Positions 9,849-22,465 of a stretch of 64,000 bases of DNA are shown piece by piece (positions within the stretch are counted from its first letter, which is position 1; every line of letters starts with the position of its first letter). The position numbers were made by a program, and so were the translations under genes. The DNA is taken from positions 9,139,176 to 9,203,175 of the forward strand of contig OZ023187.1 of the NCBI GenBank assembly GCA_963995505.1, given 5' to 3'. The notes beneath the pieces are model-generated. The model was not told the origin of the DNA and made no database searches. It saw nothing but the letters and a program-made list of their open reading frames with translations. Source of the DNA: Hypericum androsaemum (taxonomy: Eukaryota > Streptophyta > Magnoliopsida > Malpighiales > Hypericaceae).

Positions 9849-12001
9849 ATGACTTGTTACTGTTCATTTTTCAAAAAGAAGGCAGCTCGTCCTCTTCGAG
9901 GAACTAATGATGTTGATGATGGTATGGAACCGACTTTTATGATACTCTCCTACCTGTGCTTTGTTTAAGCCTTCTCTTTCGATTTCGGAATTAGCACATT
10001 CACTAATGTTCATCTGTGAGCAAGTTGCAATGCTTCTGCAGTATTTTACTCTTGAGTTGCTTTATGCATAAGAAAGCTTATGAATGAGTTATGTGTAACA
10101 GAGGTCTCGGGCATTCAAAATACTCGCTTGTACACTTACAGAGACTTGAAAGTTGCAACTAACAATTTCAGTCTAGATAATAAAGTAGGAGAAGGAGGGT
10201 TTGGTCGTGTTTACAAGGTGAGAGGCATTCTACTGGTTCTTTATATTTCCTGGTCTTTAGGAACTTCAATTTGCTATTGAACCTTGCAAATGACTTCTCT
10301 GTCCCCTAAAAAATGAATAGGCAAAGCTTAAAGATGGCACTCTTGCTGCCGTCAAGGTACTTTCAGCCAACTCAAGCCAGGGGGTCCGAGAATTCCTGAC
10401 TGAAATAAATGTGATTGCGGAAATAGAGAACGAAAACCTTGTTAAATTATACGGTTGTTGCATCGAAGGACATCAAAGAATTCTGGTCTATGGTTATATG
10501 GAGAACAATAGCCTTGCAAAAACACTCCTTGGTGAGTTGCCTTCTGTTTATGTTCCTGAATAGAAGGTGCTATGCTCATATGTTTGATCAATTCCAATTG
10601 TCCCTCTCAGATAGTGGGCACAGCAACATCCAGTTCAGTTGGTCTACTAGAAGCAAAATATGCATCGGTGTCGCCCGCGGGCTTGTTTTCCTTCATGAAT
10701 ATGTCCAGCCACATATTATTCACAGAGATATCAAAGCAAGCAATATTCTACTTGATGGGGACCTTAATCCAAAAATATCAGATTTTGGTCTGGCAAAACT
10801 GTTCCCTGAACATCTCACCCATATCAGCACACGTGTTGCCGGAACTGCGTATGTTCATGAATATTGCATAGCTTTGCAGAGTTTTTCCCTTGAATTATGC
10901 TCGGAGAGAATATATTTACCTGCAAACACATTAATACGTGCCCATATGAGAACGAGTTCATCTTCTTCTGCATACTCTGTTATTCTTTATTCATGAGACA
11001 ATGCATGTGCAACTCTAAAGTGTACCGAAATTTTAGTATCTGAAAACTTGCCAACATATCATGCTGTCCGAGGGAGAAGGAAATACTTTTCGGGTTGTGC
11101 TGTCTCCTTTCCTTGAAATTTCGTGGGCTCTAGCTCTTACATGTTGCTAATTATGGTTGTGATGTCCAATTCTTGTAGAGGTTATCTAGCTCCCGAATAT
11201 GCACTCCGAGGTCAGTTGACAAGGAAAGCAGACATTTACAGTTTCGGTGTTCTGCTTTTGGAAATTGTGAGTGGAAGGTCCAACACGAATAGACGGCTAC
11301 CTTTTGAAGAGCAATATCTTCTTGAAAGGGTATGACATTTAGTATATAACTTCTTTTATGTTTGGTGATGGAAATACGTATATTTCTTGTTGTCGATATA
11401 AGTTCTGAGCGAGTGCTTGTGTAGATGATACCATGTTAGCATATGAGTCGTCCATTTTAACATGGTATCCCGTTTTCGTCAGTTCCTTGGCCATCCAAAT
11501 GCTGCAAGTTGAAGTGTCCTAGCTTAAGGAATCCACTTGGTTAATTGTCTGCTCCGAATTGGTTCTTCCCTTTACATTTCATCTATGCGTTACACTGAAC
11601 TCGTGGAAATGGCAATGCAGGCGTGGGCGTTGCACGAAGAGGGCAAGCTGCAGACATTGGTTGATAAATCAATGAATGAGGATCTGGACATTGAAGAGGC
11701 TTGCAGGTACCTCAAGATTGGTCTTCTTTGCACCCAAGAGATCCCGAAGTTGAGACCTAAAATGTCTACAGTGGTCGATATGCTAACCGGGAAAGAAGAT
11801 ATAAAGGACAAGGAGATATCAAGACCTGGCCTACTTTCGGAATTCAGGGATGACAGACAACAGCAGAAGAGAAAGTTCGACACAAAAAGTCCTTTTTACA
11901 CTGACTCTGCAGATTCGGGCAAGCTTGATAACTCTTCGTCCTCCTCGATTACATCCGTTGCTACCATGACCTTTACCTCAATATATGACCGAACCATGTA
12001 G
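9849..12001 (+). CDS. Receptor-like cytoplasmic kinase, CRPK1 (At1g16670)-like
   Basis: Serine/threonine kinase without signal peptide, ectodomain or membrane helix. Exons: 9849-9921, 10102-10217, 10321-10531, 10611-10848, 11179-11329 and 11621-12001. All junctions are GT-AG and join in frame to give 389 aa, the size of Arabidopsis CRPK1. Visible motifs are the glycine loop [10 protein letters not shown] (54-63), the ATP-binding lysine in AAVKVL (K75), HRDIKASN (D173), DFG (191-193) and APE (217-219). The exon pattern and phrases such as [16 protein letters not shown] and [16 protein letters not shown] match At1g16670. CRPK1 is a plasma-membrane kinase in cold signalling; that role here is inferred. 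The C-terminal tail is Ser-rich. The start follows a probable 5' UTR intron and is the first ATG in frame. Confidence 0.92.
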
Positions 12002-13527
12002 TCATAACATATGCAGCAATGGCTCAATGGTTTGTTGCCAATGTCTGCTCGATTAAGGACACTCGGCTTGTTGACGATTCGTAGGTCCAAAGGGTTTATA
12101 GTAATTCTGGTGGACCGAGAAATGCGAGGGATTCTGTAGATGATTTTTTAACTTTTCACTATGGGGTGAAGCCACATTTGATGCAGACGAAGTAGTTCTT
12201 CTGTAAGTTGGTTCTGTGAGTTCTTTTTGTATAAAATGAATTTATATACGTGCATTTAATGAGTTACATCGGCAATAGACCTAATTGTTAAGGAGGCATC
12301 AAGTAGATTATTTTTTGAACTTTTCCACTATGGGGTAAACTTATAACAGGTTGTTGATCATAGGATATATATCTTCATATATATGTCAATAAAGATGTAG
12401 AATTGTTATAGAAGTCTATGTACCAGAAGCATATCTACATTAGCTCTTAATTAATATCCTTAAAAGTATTGATTGCTTTTATAAGTTAATGTTTTACTAT
12501 TCTTGGGGTTGAAACCTATTTTAACCGTTCTTACTAATTAAAATCATAATTCAAATAGAAAATAAACGTATAAGTGTTAAATAAAGTGATATCAATCTAT
12601 ACCTATATAAGTTGCAGATTAGTCCTTGTTATGGTCAAGTAATTTATTAGTTACAGTAGAAAATTTTCGTCAACTTCCAAATAAACTTCCAAATAAAATG
12701 CAAGCAACGAGATAAATAAAACAAAACCCTGGAGTTTTTGATAAGCATGTATTCCATTTGATGTACACTTAATTATTAATGAGAATTTAATATCATACTC
12801 TCAATTTTTATATTCTCTATTGTCATTTTCAAATTCTCAATTTTTTACTTAGTATAGAATGTTCATGACGAAAGAACGTTTACAACAATAATGTTTTTAA
12901 GTGGGACACCAATTCCTGAAATGAAAGCTGAAGCACATTCCTTTCTATCCTAAGCTTAAGCGGGTTTTTTTTTCTTTCTTAAATGAATAAAAAATTATAT
13001 ATATTCTCTATATGGCTAGAAAGTTGGGTGTGGATTAAGTACGGAGAGAGATAGAGGATTCATGTACCTTACAAGATTTATTTTGGTCCATTGATCTTGA
13101 TGATTAGGCGCGCGTCAGAGATCTGACGGTTGTAATTATCTAGGAATATTTTTGTGTTTTGATTCCTTCTCTCCTCTTTTTTTCCCTCTTCCTTATCTTT
13201 TCTGGCTCACTCCCTTTTTCTCTTTCTCTTTCCTCTCTACTTCCTTTCCGTGGAGCACTTTTCTTCCTCTCCCTCACTATCTCTTTTTCCCAAATCTAAA
13301 ATAAAATCGACGCCGACGAGGAGCAACGTCGACGAGGAGCGACACCGGCGAGGAAGAGGTTTCCTTCTCTCTCTCCTTTTTCCTTCCTTCCCATTTTCCT
13401 TCTTCTCCCTCACACACACTCTTTCTCTCTCTCGCACTCTATCTCCTCTTTGAAATAGTTTTTTCAAGTGTGTAAAGTTGGATTTAGTGGATAGTTAAAT
13501 TGTTAGTTCTTATTTTTTGTTCGTGAT
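12002..13527. other. Kinase 3' UTR and intergenic DNA
   Basis: The 3' UTR of the kinase probably extends to about 12.25 kb. The rest is AT-rich. A pyrimidine-rich stretch at 13150-13450 (CTCTTTTTCTCTCTC runs) gives frames on both strands that are compositional only. Confidence 0.45.
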
Positions 13528-13672
13528 GTATGTCCAAAGTGATATGCCCTGTTATGACCAAATGGCAGTCCTGGTGACAATAAAATGCCCGATTACGTTC
13601 AGATGGCAGGCTCGGTTATGTTCAAAAGGCAGGCCTGGTTACAGTAAAATGACATGCTAGGTTATGACCAAC
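13528..13672 (+). repeat. 23-bp minisatellite, left part
   Basis: About six units resembling TTATGACCAAATGGCAGGCC plus GG or TTACAATAAAATGACATGCC. The array breaks off where CRM gag sequence begins and resumes at 22738 on the other side of the element. Confidence 0.75.
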
Positions 13673-13673
13673 A

Positions 13674-14698
13674 AGCCAAAAGTTGAGATGCAACATTATG
13701 TGAAATTGGAAGACATGGTGCACATGGCCAACAAGGTTGAACATCAACTCAAAAGAAGGAGTAATTCGCGTGCAACCCATAACCTCGGTTCTTCTACATG
13801 GAAACCGAATTATGCCAAGAAGATGGAAAAGCCACAAATGTCTAAAGCGGAGCATAAAATAGAGAGTACCAACCATGCTTCTCAAAGTAAGATGGATACT
13901 TCTACTTCTAGGAATCGTGACATTAAGTATTTCAGGTGTCAAGGAAGGGGACACATTGCAAGTCAATGTCCAAATAAACATATCATGGTGATGCAAGATA
14001 ATGGAGAGGTCGAGACCGACAATGAAGATGAAGAAGATGACATGCCGCCATTGGAGGATGTTTCTGAGGAGGAGTATTCAGCCCCTGGTTCATTAACATT
14101 GGTGGCAAGGAGAGCATTGAGCTTGCAAACAAAAGAGGGTGATGAAGTACAGCGAGAGAATATCTTTCACACTAGGTGCTACATCAAGGACAAGGTATGT
14201 AGTATGATTATTGATGGTGGTAGTTGTACTAATGTTGCAAGCACAACAATGGTGGAGAAGTTGGAACTGCCTATGCTAAAATATCCTAGGCCGTACAAGT
14301 TGCAATGGCTGAATGATAGTGGTGAGATAAGGGTGAACAAACAAGTGTTAGTTGTATTTCGGATCGGTAAATATGAAGATGAGGTGTTGTGTGATGTAGT
14401 GCCAATGCAAGCGGGACACTTGTTACTAGGGCGGCCATGGCAGTTTGATAGGCGTGTGAGGCATGATGGATTCACAAACAAATATTTCTTTGTACTCAAC
14501 GAAAGACCAGTCACTCTTGTGCCATTGACACCACAACAAGTATATGATGATCAAGTCAGATTACAAAAGGAGAGTGATCAAAAGAAAAGGAATGAGAGTA
14601 GAAAAGAAGCCAAAAAAATGAGGGTGAAACAGAAAATAGAAAATCGGCCATTGAGAGAAAATATGGGGGACAAGAAAAGAGTTTATATACAAGAATGA
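13674..14698 (+). pseudogene. CRM gag C-terminus plus protease, fused to LTR
   Basis: The frame begins inside gag at KVEMQHYVKLEDMVHMANK and runs through the zinc-knuckle region and the protease (IIDGGSCTNVAS, LLLGRPWQFD). The first cysteine of the CX2CX4HX4C knuckle is Tyr here (YFRCQGRGHIASQC), while the minus copy keeps Cys. The frame stops at a TGA that overlaps the LTR start. RT, RNase H and integrase are missing: the joint is at CAAGAATGA, and CAAGAGTGA occurs both after the protease and at the end of pol in the minus copy, so the deletion used microhomology. Confidence 0.88.
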
Positions 14699-15251
14699 TT
14701 CTCTCTGATTTGGGAATTCTATTTAGAAAATAAAATTTCAGCCATGAGTATTGTTTAGAAAATTAGTTCCAGCAACTTTTGGCTTGTTTGTCACGTTTTG
14801 GCCTTCCTAAAAGGTTTAGATTTGATTCCCTTTTTAGTTTATCTTTACAGCCAAAATTCTGGCCAATTTAGGAAGTATTTGATTTAAAATCTCTTTGTAA
14901 TATTGAGCCTATTTATAGAGGATTATGCAATGAGAAGAGGCAGAATATTTTTGATCAAAAAAACATGAGCAAGTCTCTCCCTTGGTTCTACGGAACTTCT
15001 CGAACACAGCGGAGCGATTCCGTAGAGTTCACCATCGACTTATCAAGCGGAGCATCATCACCATTTGTGGCATCATCAACATATCAAGGTTCTTTGTTTC
15101 AACTCAAGCGGCGGGTCGCGGTCATAATACCAAGGTTCTTGTTTGGTTGTGAGCATCGGGTCGAGATCTCCATCACAAACTGATCTAGAACGATCTGGGA
15201 ATTCAACGCTTCGTGGACGGGTCTCGCGCATCGTTGGCAGGGTTCGTATCA
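14696..15251 (+). repeat. CRM LTR, plus orientation (556 bp)
   Basis: Begins TGATTCTCTCTGATTTGGGA and ends GGTTCGTATCA. Two bases later comes the primer binding site TGGTATCAGAGC (15254-15265). It matches the inverted LTR at 21909-22465 with only scattered differences, mostly G/A. Confidence 0.9.
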
Positions 15252-15253
15252 TT

Positions 15254-15265
15254 TGGTATCAGAGC
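15254..15265 (+). other. Primer binding site (initiator Met-tRNA type)
   Basis: TGGTATCAGAGC two bases downstream of the LTR, complementary to the 3' end of plant initiator tRNA-Met. Confidence 0.9.
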
Positions 15266-15839
15266 TCAAGGTTCTATTTCAGTTCTATCTATCCTTTAAA
15301 TTTCGTTTTTATCATTAGTTTTCAGTTAGTTGTTCTTATTGTAATCTGAGTTGGAGAAAAAAAGAAGAGAGAAAAAAAAATACAAAAAAACAAAAAAAAC
15401 AAAAAAAAGAAAGAAAGAAGGAAGCCTACAAAAGAAAAGAAAAGGACGAAAAAAAGGACGAAAAAAGAAGAAGAGAAAAAGGTGGAAAGTTGAACGAAAA
15501 GTTTCTTAGAATTTAGAAGAAGATTGAAGCAAGGATTCTGAAACATCACAAGTTGTTGCTTTAGATCAGATTGGTGCACAAGGAACCATTATTCTAACCA
15601 TCGTTCTATAATCCAAAAAGAGTCGCTGAGTTTGGTGGTTCCAAATAGATCCAAGGGAGGCATCAACGAGCGGAAAAAGGCAAGAGGGTGAGGATATTAG
15701 AGCGAGTAAAAGCCAAATTGTTTGAGTGAAACACGAGGGAATTGAGTGCATCACATCCTTGAGTGTAAACACGTGAGGGAGAGAATTGGTGAGGTCCATT
15801 CTTTTTTTTTTCCTAACCTTGTTTTATTTGCAGCGAAGC
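15266..15839 (+). other. CRM leader, plus copy
   Basis: A long untranslated leader with an A/G-rich stretch (15353-15485). It ends in TTTTATTTGCAG just upstream of the gag ATG, which resembles a splice acceptor. The same arrangement occurs in the minus copy. Confidence 0.6.
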
Positions 15840-16697
15840 ATGTCTAATAATAGTAATGAAGAGGGTGTTCCTGATTGGTTTGATCCAAAATTTCACATGG
15901 AAGCCTTGATGAGTGAGATGAGGCGATTGATGAAGAACGGGTTGGAGGAGATGAATGTACGAATTGATAAGCTAGAGAACAAATTGGAGCTGTCACAAGA
16001 AGTTTCTCATGTGCGTAGTGCTAGACCAGCTCAATCAAAAGAAACTAGGCGTAGAGACAATGGAGATGTGGGAGCTGGGTTTGATGATGATGGTGATTCA
16101 ATCTTTGGTAGTAGGAGACATGGCGGTGAAACTAGAAATCGAGGGGATGGCAATCTGGGCAGTATTAAGATGAAGATTCCTTCGTTTCAAGGAAGATCTG
16201 ACCCGGAAGCTTATCTTGAGTGGGAGAAGAAGATGGAGTTTGTCTTTGATTGCAATAACTATTTGGAAGCAAAGAAGGTAAAGTTAGCTGTAACTGAGTT
16301 TTCTGATTATGCTCTAACTTGGTGGGACCAGCTTATTACAAGTAGGAGGCGGAATGGAGAGCGCCCATTGGAGACTTGGGAGGAGATGAAAACGGTGATC
16401 AGAAAGCAATTTGTACCAAGTCACTACTATCGTGAGTTGTACAAGAAGCTACAAGGTCTCAAACAGGGCAGCAAGAGTGTCGAGGATTACTATAAAGAGA
16501 TGGAGATGGCTATGATCCGAGCTAATGTCGAAGAGGATCGAGAAGCCACATTGGCCAGGTTCTTATGTGGATTGAACCCTGAAATTCAAGACAAAGTTGA
16601 GATGCAACATTATGTGGATTTGGAAGACATGGTGCACATGGCCAACAAGGAGTTCGTTCCAAGTTGCTTCCAAGAGGAGATGGTCCTTTCCAAGTGA
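15840..16697 (+). pseudogene. CRM gag N-terminus, truncated and fused to pol end
   Basis: ATG at 15840 (MSNNSNEEGVPDWF) follows the leader. The product has a coiled-coil-like segment (MNVRIDKLENKLELS) and the retrotransposon gag domain (KIPSFQGRSDPEAYLEWEKK through QDKVEMQHYV). At about 16649, after HMANK, the sequence jumps to the end of pol (pol sense continues to 16826, in a different frame), so the gag frame stops at 16697. The zinc knuckle is missing. Confidence 0.85.
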
Positions 16698-17012
16698 TCC
16701 AACGCATTAATGACAACGCTTACAAGTTGGATTTACCTGGTGAGTATAACGTGAGTGCAACTTTCAATGTTTCTGACTTGAGTTTGTTTGATGTAGGCGA
16801 TGAAGATTTGGGGACAAATCCTTTGTATTAAGGTCATAAACTCAGTTGTCCCCAAATCTTCATCGCCTACATCAAATAAACTCAAGTCAGAAATATTGAA
16901 AGTTGCACTCACGTTATACTCACCAGGTAAATCCAACTTATAAGCGTTGTCATTAATGCGTTGGATCACTTGGAAAGGACCATCTCCTCTTGGAAGCAAC
17001 TTGGAACGCCTT
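16649..17012. repeat. Palindromic junction of the CRM parts
   Basis: The + arm (about 16653-16826) and the - arm (about 16849-17012) are inverted copies of the pol segment encoding GPFQVIQRINDNAYKLDLP through LFDVGDEDLG. A spacer of about 22 bases, TATTAAGGTCATAAACTCAG and neighbours, equals a piece of the pol tail that also occurs near 22506-22527. It can fold into a near-perfect hairpin. Confidence 0.88.
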
Positions 17013-20000
17013 TGCGCTGGAAAGCGCTCTTTTCGCATATGCAATCAAACCCAATCCCCAGGTTCAAAGACCACCTTATGACACCCCTTGTTTGCTTGTT
17101 TAGCGTATTGCTCCGTTCGTCTCTCAATGTTGAGCCTTGCTTTCTCTTGAATCTGCTTGACAAACTCAGCCTTCTTTTTCCCATCTAAATTAACACGCTC
17201 AATTGGTGGTAAATGAGTTAAATCAAATGGGGTCAAAGGATTAAATCCATACACAATTTCAAAAGGCGAAAATTGAGTAGCAGAATGAATAGATCGATTA
17301 TAGGCAAACTCAACATGTGGTAAACATTCTTCCCAAGTTTTGATGTTCTTCTTAATGATTGCTCTTAACAAAGTGGACAATGTTCGATTAACTACTTATG
17401 TTTGACCATCAGTTTGTGGATGACAAGTAGTAGAAAACAAGAGCTTAGTACCTAGCTTGCACCACAAAGTCTTCCAAAAATAGCTTAAGAACTTTGCATC
17501 CCTATCAGAAACAATTGTTCTAGGCATACCATGTAGTTTCACAACCTCCTTAAAGAACAAGTCAGCAATATGAGAGGCATCATCAGTTTTGTGACATGGA
17601 ATAAAGTGTGCCATCTTAGAGAACCTATCCACAACCACAAAAATTGAATCTCTACCACGTTTAGTCCTAGGGAGCCCTAACACAAAATCCATCGAAATAT
17701 CAATCCAAGGTTCACTAGGAATTGGTAAAGGAGTATACAAACCGTTAGGTTGCACGCAAGATTTAGTTTGCCGACATGTGACACACCTACCACAGATTCT
17801 CTCCACGTCTTTCTTCATATGCGGCCAATAAAAATGCTCCTGCAAAACATGCAAAGTTTTTGCAACTCCAAAATGCCCCATTAATCCTCCACCATGGGAT
17901 TCATGAACTAATAACTCTCGCATAGAACAATTAGGCACACATAACTTATTTTCTCGGAATAGAAATCCATGATGCCTATAAAACTTTCCAAATGCAATCT
18001 TCTCAGAAGCTCGGTATTCCTCATTAAAGTCTTTATCATCAGCATATAACTCTTTAATATGTTCAAAGCCTAGTAGTTTTGCATCAAGAGTAGAAAGTAA
18101 TGCATACCTGCGAGAAAGTGCATCAGCAACCACATTCTCCTTACCTTGCTTATATCGGATGACGTACGGGAACGTCTCAATGAATTCCACCCAACATGCG
18201 TGCCTTTTGTTCAGCTTGTGTTGACCCTTCAAATGTTTCAATGATTCATGGTCAGTGTGTATCACGAACTCCTTAGGCCATAGATAGTGTTGCCATGTTT
18301 CCAAAGCCCGAACCAATGCATGCAACTCCTTGTCATAATTTGGGTAGTTTAAGGCTGCTCCACTTAATTTTTCGCTAAAGTAAGCAATTGGTCGTCCTTC
18401 TTGCATAAGAACAGCGCCTATACCAACACCTGAAGCATCACATTCAATTTCAAACATTTTAGAAAAGTTAAGTAAAGACAATAAGGGTGCATTTGTCAAC
18501 TTCTCTTTGATCAGTTGAAATGCCTTTTCTTGTTCTTCTCCCCATCGAAATCCAACATTTTTCTTGATCACTTCAGTAATTGGTGCAGCGATGCTACTAA
18601 AATCCTTCACGAATCTCCGGTAGAAACTAGCAAGTCCATGAAAACTCCTTACATGCGCTACACTTTTGGGACTTGGCCACTCTTGGATTGCACGTACCTT
18701 CTCTTCGTCAACCTGTATACCTTGAGCACTAACAACATATCCCAAGAACACAAGCTTGTTTGTGCAAAAAGTACACTTCTTCATATTAGCAAATAATTCA
18801 CCCTTCCTAAGTGCATCCAAAACAGATTTCAAATGTACTACATGATCATCTAAGCTTTTGCTATAAATAAGTATATCATCAAAATAGACGACAACAAATC
18901 TTCCAATAAATGGACGCAAAACATGATTCATGAGTCTCATAAAAGTGCTTGGAGCATTAGACAAACCAAAAGGCATGATCATCCATTCGTATAAACCATA
19001 TTTTGTTTTAAAGGCAGTTTTCCACTCGTCTCCTTCTTTCATTCTAATCTGATGATAACCACTTTTCAAATCAATCTTAGAAAACACACAAGATCCATGC
19101 AGCTCATCCAACATATCATCTAAACGAGGAATAGGATGACGATACTTTACCGTTATATTGTTGATGGCTCGACAATCAACACACATTCTCCATGTTCCAT
19201 CCTTCTTTGGCACAAGTAAAACTGGAACAGCACAAGGGCTCATGCTCTCTCTCACGTGCCCTTTCTCCAATAACTCATTTACTTGTCGTTAAAGCTCTTT
19301 TGTCTCCTCGGGATTGCTCTTATAGGCTGGTCGGTTTGGAATTGCTGCACCTGGAATAAAGTCAATTTGATGTTTGATTCCCCGTATGGGTGGTAACCCT
19401 GGTGGTAGGTCCTCGAAAAAGACATCAGCAAACTCCTGCAAAAGAGTGACAACAATACTTTGCAAAGAAAGATCCAATTCGTTAGTGGTTAAAAATGCCT
19501 CTTTGTACCTAAGTACAATCATTGGCTCTTTTAAAAACATTGCTAACTTGATTTTGCTCACTCTTGCATATAAACACTTTTCTTGTCCCCCATATTTTCT
19601 CTCAATGGCCGATTTTCTATTTTCTGTTTCATCCTCATTTTTTTTGGCTTCTTTTCTACTCTCATTCCTTTTCTTTTGATCACTCTCCTTTTGTAATCTG
19701 ACCTGATCCTCATATACTTGTTGTGGTGTCAATGGCACAAGAGTGACTGGTCTTTCGTTGAGTACAAAGGAATATTTGTTTGTGAATCCATCATGCCTCA
19801 CACGCCTATCAAACTGCCATGGCCGCCCTAGTAACAAGTGTCCCGCTTGCATTGGCACTACATCACACAATACCTCATCTTCATATTTACCGATCCGGAA
19901 TACAACTAACACTAGTTTATTCACCCTTATCTCACCACTATCATTCAGCCATTGCAACTTGTACGGCCTAGGATGTTTTAGCATAGGCAGTTCCAACTTC

Positions 20001-21334
20001 TCCACCATTGTTGTGCTTGCAACATTAGTACAACTACCACCATCAATAATCATACTACATACCTTGTCCTCGATGTAGCACCTAGTGTGAAAGATATTCT
20101 CTCGCTGTACTTCATCACCCTCTTTTGTTTGCAAGCTCAATGCTCTCCTTGCCACCAATGTTAATGAACCAGGGGCTGAATACTCCTCCTCAGAAACATC
20201 CTCCAATGGCGGCATGTCATCTTCTTCATCTTCATTGTCGGTCTCGACCTCTCCATTATCTTGCATCACCATGATATGTTTATTTGGACATTGACTTGCA
20301 ACGTGTCCCCTTCCTTGACACTTGAAACACTTAATGTCACGATTCCTAGAAGTAGAAGTATCCATCTTACTTTGAGAAGCATGGTTGGTACTCTCTGTTT
20401 TATGCTCCGCTTTGGACATTTGTGGCTTTTCCATCTTTTTTGCATAATTCGGTTTCCATGTAGAAGAACTGAGGTTATGGGTTGCACGTGAATTACTCCT
20501 TCTTTTGAGTTGATGTTCAACCTTGTTGGCCATGTGCACCATGTCTTCTAATTCCACATAATGTTGCATCTCAACTTTGTCTTGAATTTCCGGGTTCAAT
20601 CCACATAAGAACCTAGCCATTGTGGCTTCTCAATCCTCTTCGACATTAGCTCGGATCATAGCCATCTCCATCTCTTTATAGTAATCCTCGACACTCTTGC
20701 TGCCCTGTTTGAGACCTTGTAGCTTCTTGTACAACTCACAATAGTAGTGACTTGGTACAAATCGCTTTCTCATCACCGTTTTCATCTCCTCCCAAGTCTC
20801 CAATGGGCGCTCTCCATTCCGCCTCCTACTTGTAATAAGCTGGTCCTACCAAGTTAGAGCATAATCAGAAAACTCAGTTACAGCTAACTTTACCTTCTTT
20901 GCTTCCAAATAGTTATTACAATCAAAGACAAACTCCATCTTCTTCTCCCACTCAAGATAAGCTTCCGGGTCAGATCTTCCTTGAAATGAAGGAATCTTCA
21001 TCTTAATACTGCCCAGATTGCCATCCCCTCGATTTCTAGTTTCACCGCCATGTCTCTTACTGCCAAAGATTGAATCACCATCATCATCATCAAACCCAGC
21101 TCCCACATCTCCATTGTCTCTACGCCTAGTTTCTTTTGATTGAGCTGGTCTAGCACTACGCACATGAGAAACTTCTTGTGACAGCTCCAATTTGTTCTCT
21201 AGCTTATCAATTCGTACATTCATCTCCTCCAACCCGTTCTTCATCAATCGTCTTATCTCACTCATCAAGGCTTCCATGTGAAACTTTGGATCAAACCAAC
21301 CAGGAACACCCTCTTCGTTACTATTATTAGACAT
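16733..21334 (-). pseudogene. CRM gag-pol polyprotein, broken by in-frame stops
   Basis: One reading frame runs from the gag ATG (21334) to about 16733: gag, CCHC knuckle (CFKCQGRGHVASQC), protease (IIDGGSCTNVAS), RT ([10 protein letters not shown]), RNase H ([23 protein letters not shown]), the integrase HHCC zinc-binding region and core ([20 protein letters not shown]), and a C-terminal part (FEPGDWV, SKLLPRGDGPFQVI). Five stops break it, at 20846, 20630, 19289, 17396 and 17045. Four are transitions of C-to-T or G-to-A type (CGA to TGA, TGG to TAG or TGA, CAA to TAA), as expected from methylcytosine decay; the fifth looks like GAA to TAA. No chromodomain is obvious. The protein cannot be made as one piece. 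Confidence 0.92.
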
Positions 21335-21894
21335 GCTTCGCTGCAAATAAAATAAGGTTAGGAAAAAAAAAGAATGGACCTCACCAATTCTCTCCCTCAC
21401 GTGTTTACACTCAAGGATGTGATGCACTCAATTCCCTCGTGTTTCACTCAAACAATTTGGCTTTTACTCGCTCTAATATCCTCACCCTCTTGCCTTTTTC
21501 GCTCGTTGATGCCTCCCTTGGATCTATTTGGAACCACCAAACTCAGCGACTCTTCTTGGATTATAGAACGATGGTTAGAACAATGGTTCCTTGTGCACCA
21601 ATCTGATCTAAAGCAACAACTTGTGATGTTTCAGAATCCTTGCTTCAATCTTCTTCTAAATTCTAAGAAACTTTTCGTTCAACTTTCTACCTTTTTCTCT
21701 TCTTTTTTTTCATCCTTTTTTTTTCCTCCTTTTCTTTTCTTTTGTAGGCTTCCTTCTTTCTTTCTTTTTGTTTTTTTGGATTTTTTTTTTCTCTCTTTTT
21801 TTTCTCCAACTCAGATTACAATAAGAATAACTAACTGAAAACTAATGATAAAAACAAAATTTAAAGGATAGATAGAACTGAAATAGAACCTTGA
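21335..21894 (-). other. CRM leader, minus copy
   Basis: Mirror of the plus leader: primer binding site at its upstream end, a purine-rich tract, and TTTTATTTGCAG just before the gag ATG. Open frames on the + strand here are shadows. Confidence 0.6.
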
Positions 21895-21906
21895 GCTCTG
21901 ATACCA
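21895..21906 (-). other. Primer binding site, minus copy
   Basis: TGGTATCAGAGC on the minus strand, two bases from the LTR end at 21909. Confidence 0.9.
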
Positions 21907-21908
21907 AA

Positions 21909-22465
21909 TGATACGAACCCCGCCAACGATGCGCGAGACCCGTCCACGAAGCGTTGAATTCCCAGATCGTTCTAGATCAGTTTGTGATGGAGATCTCGAC
22001 CCGATGCTCACAACCAAACAATAACCTTGGTATTATGACCGCGACCTGCCGTTTGAGTTGAAACAAAGAACCTTGATTTGTTGATGATGCCACAAACGGT
22101 AATGATGCTCCGCTTGATAAGTCGATAGTGAACTCTACGAAATCGCTCCGCTGTGTTCAAGAAGTTTCGTAGAACCAAGGGAGAGACTTGCTCACATTTT
22201 TTTGATCAAAAATATTCTGCCTCTTCTCATTGCATAAGCCTCTATAAATAGGCTCAATATTACAAAGAGATTTCAAATCAAAATACTTCCTAAATTGGCC
22301 AGAATTTTGGCTGTAAAGATAAACTAAAAAGGGAATCAAATCTAAACCTTTTAGGAAGGCCAAAACGTGACAAACAAGCCAAAAGTTGCTGGAACTAATT
22401 TCCTAAACAATACTCATGGCTGAAATTTTATTTCCTAAATAGAATTCCCAAATCAGAGAGAATCA
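21909..22465 (-). repeat. CRM LTR, minus orientation (557 bp)
   Basis: On the minus strand it begins TGATTCTCTC at 22465 and ends GTTCGTATCA at 21909. It is preceded by a pol tail and followed by a primer binding site, so this single LTR serves two partial elements in tandem. Confidence 0.9.

Noticed and set aside
13237..13467. Frames on both strands in a CT-rich stretch
   Set aside because: Low-complexity pyrimidine tract; the products are mere Ser/Leu/Phe or Arg/Glu runs.
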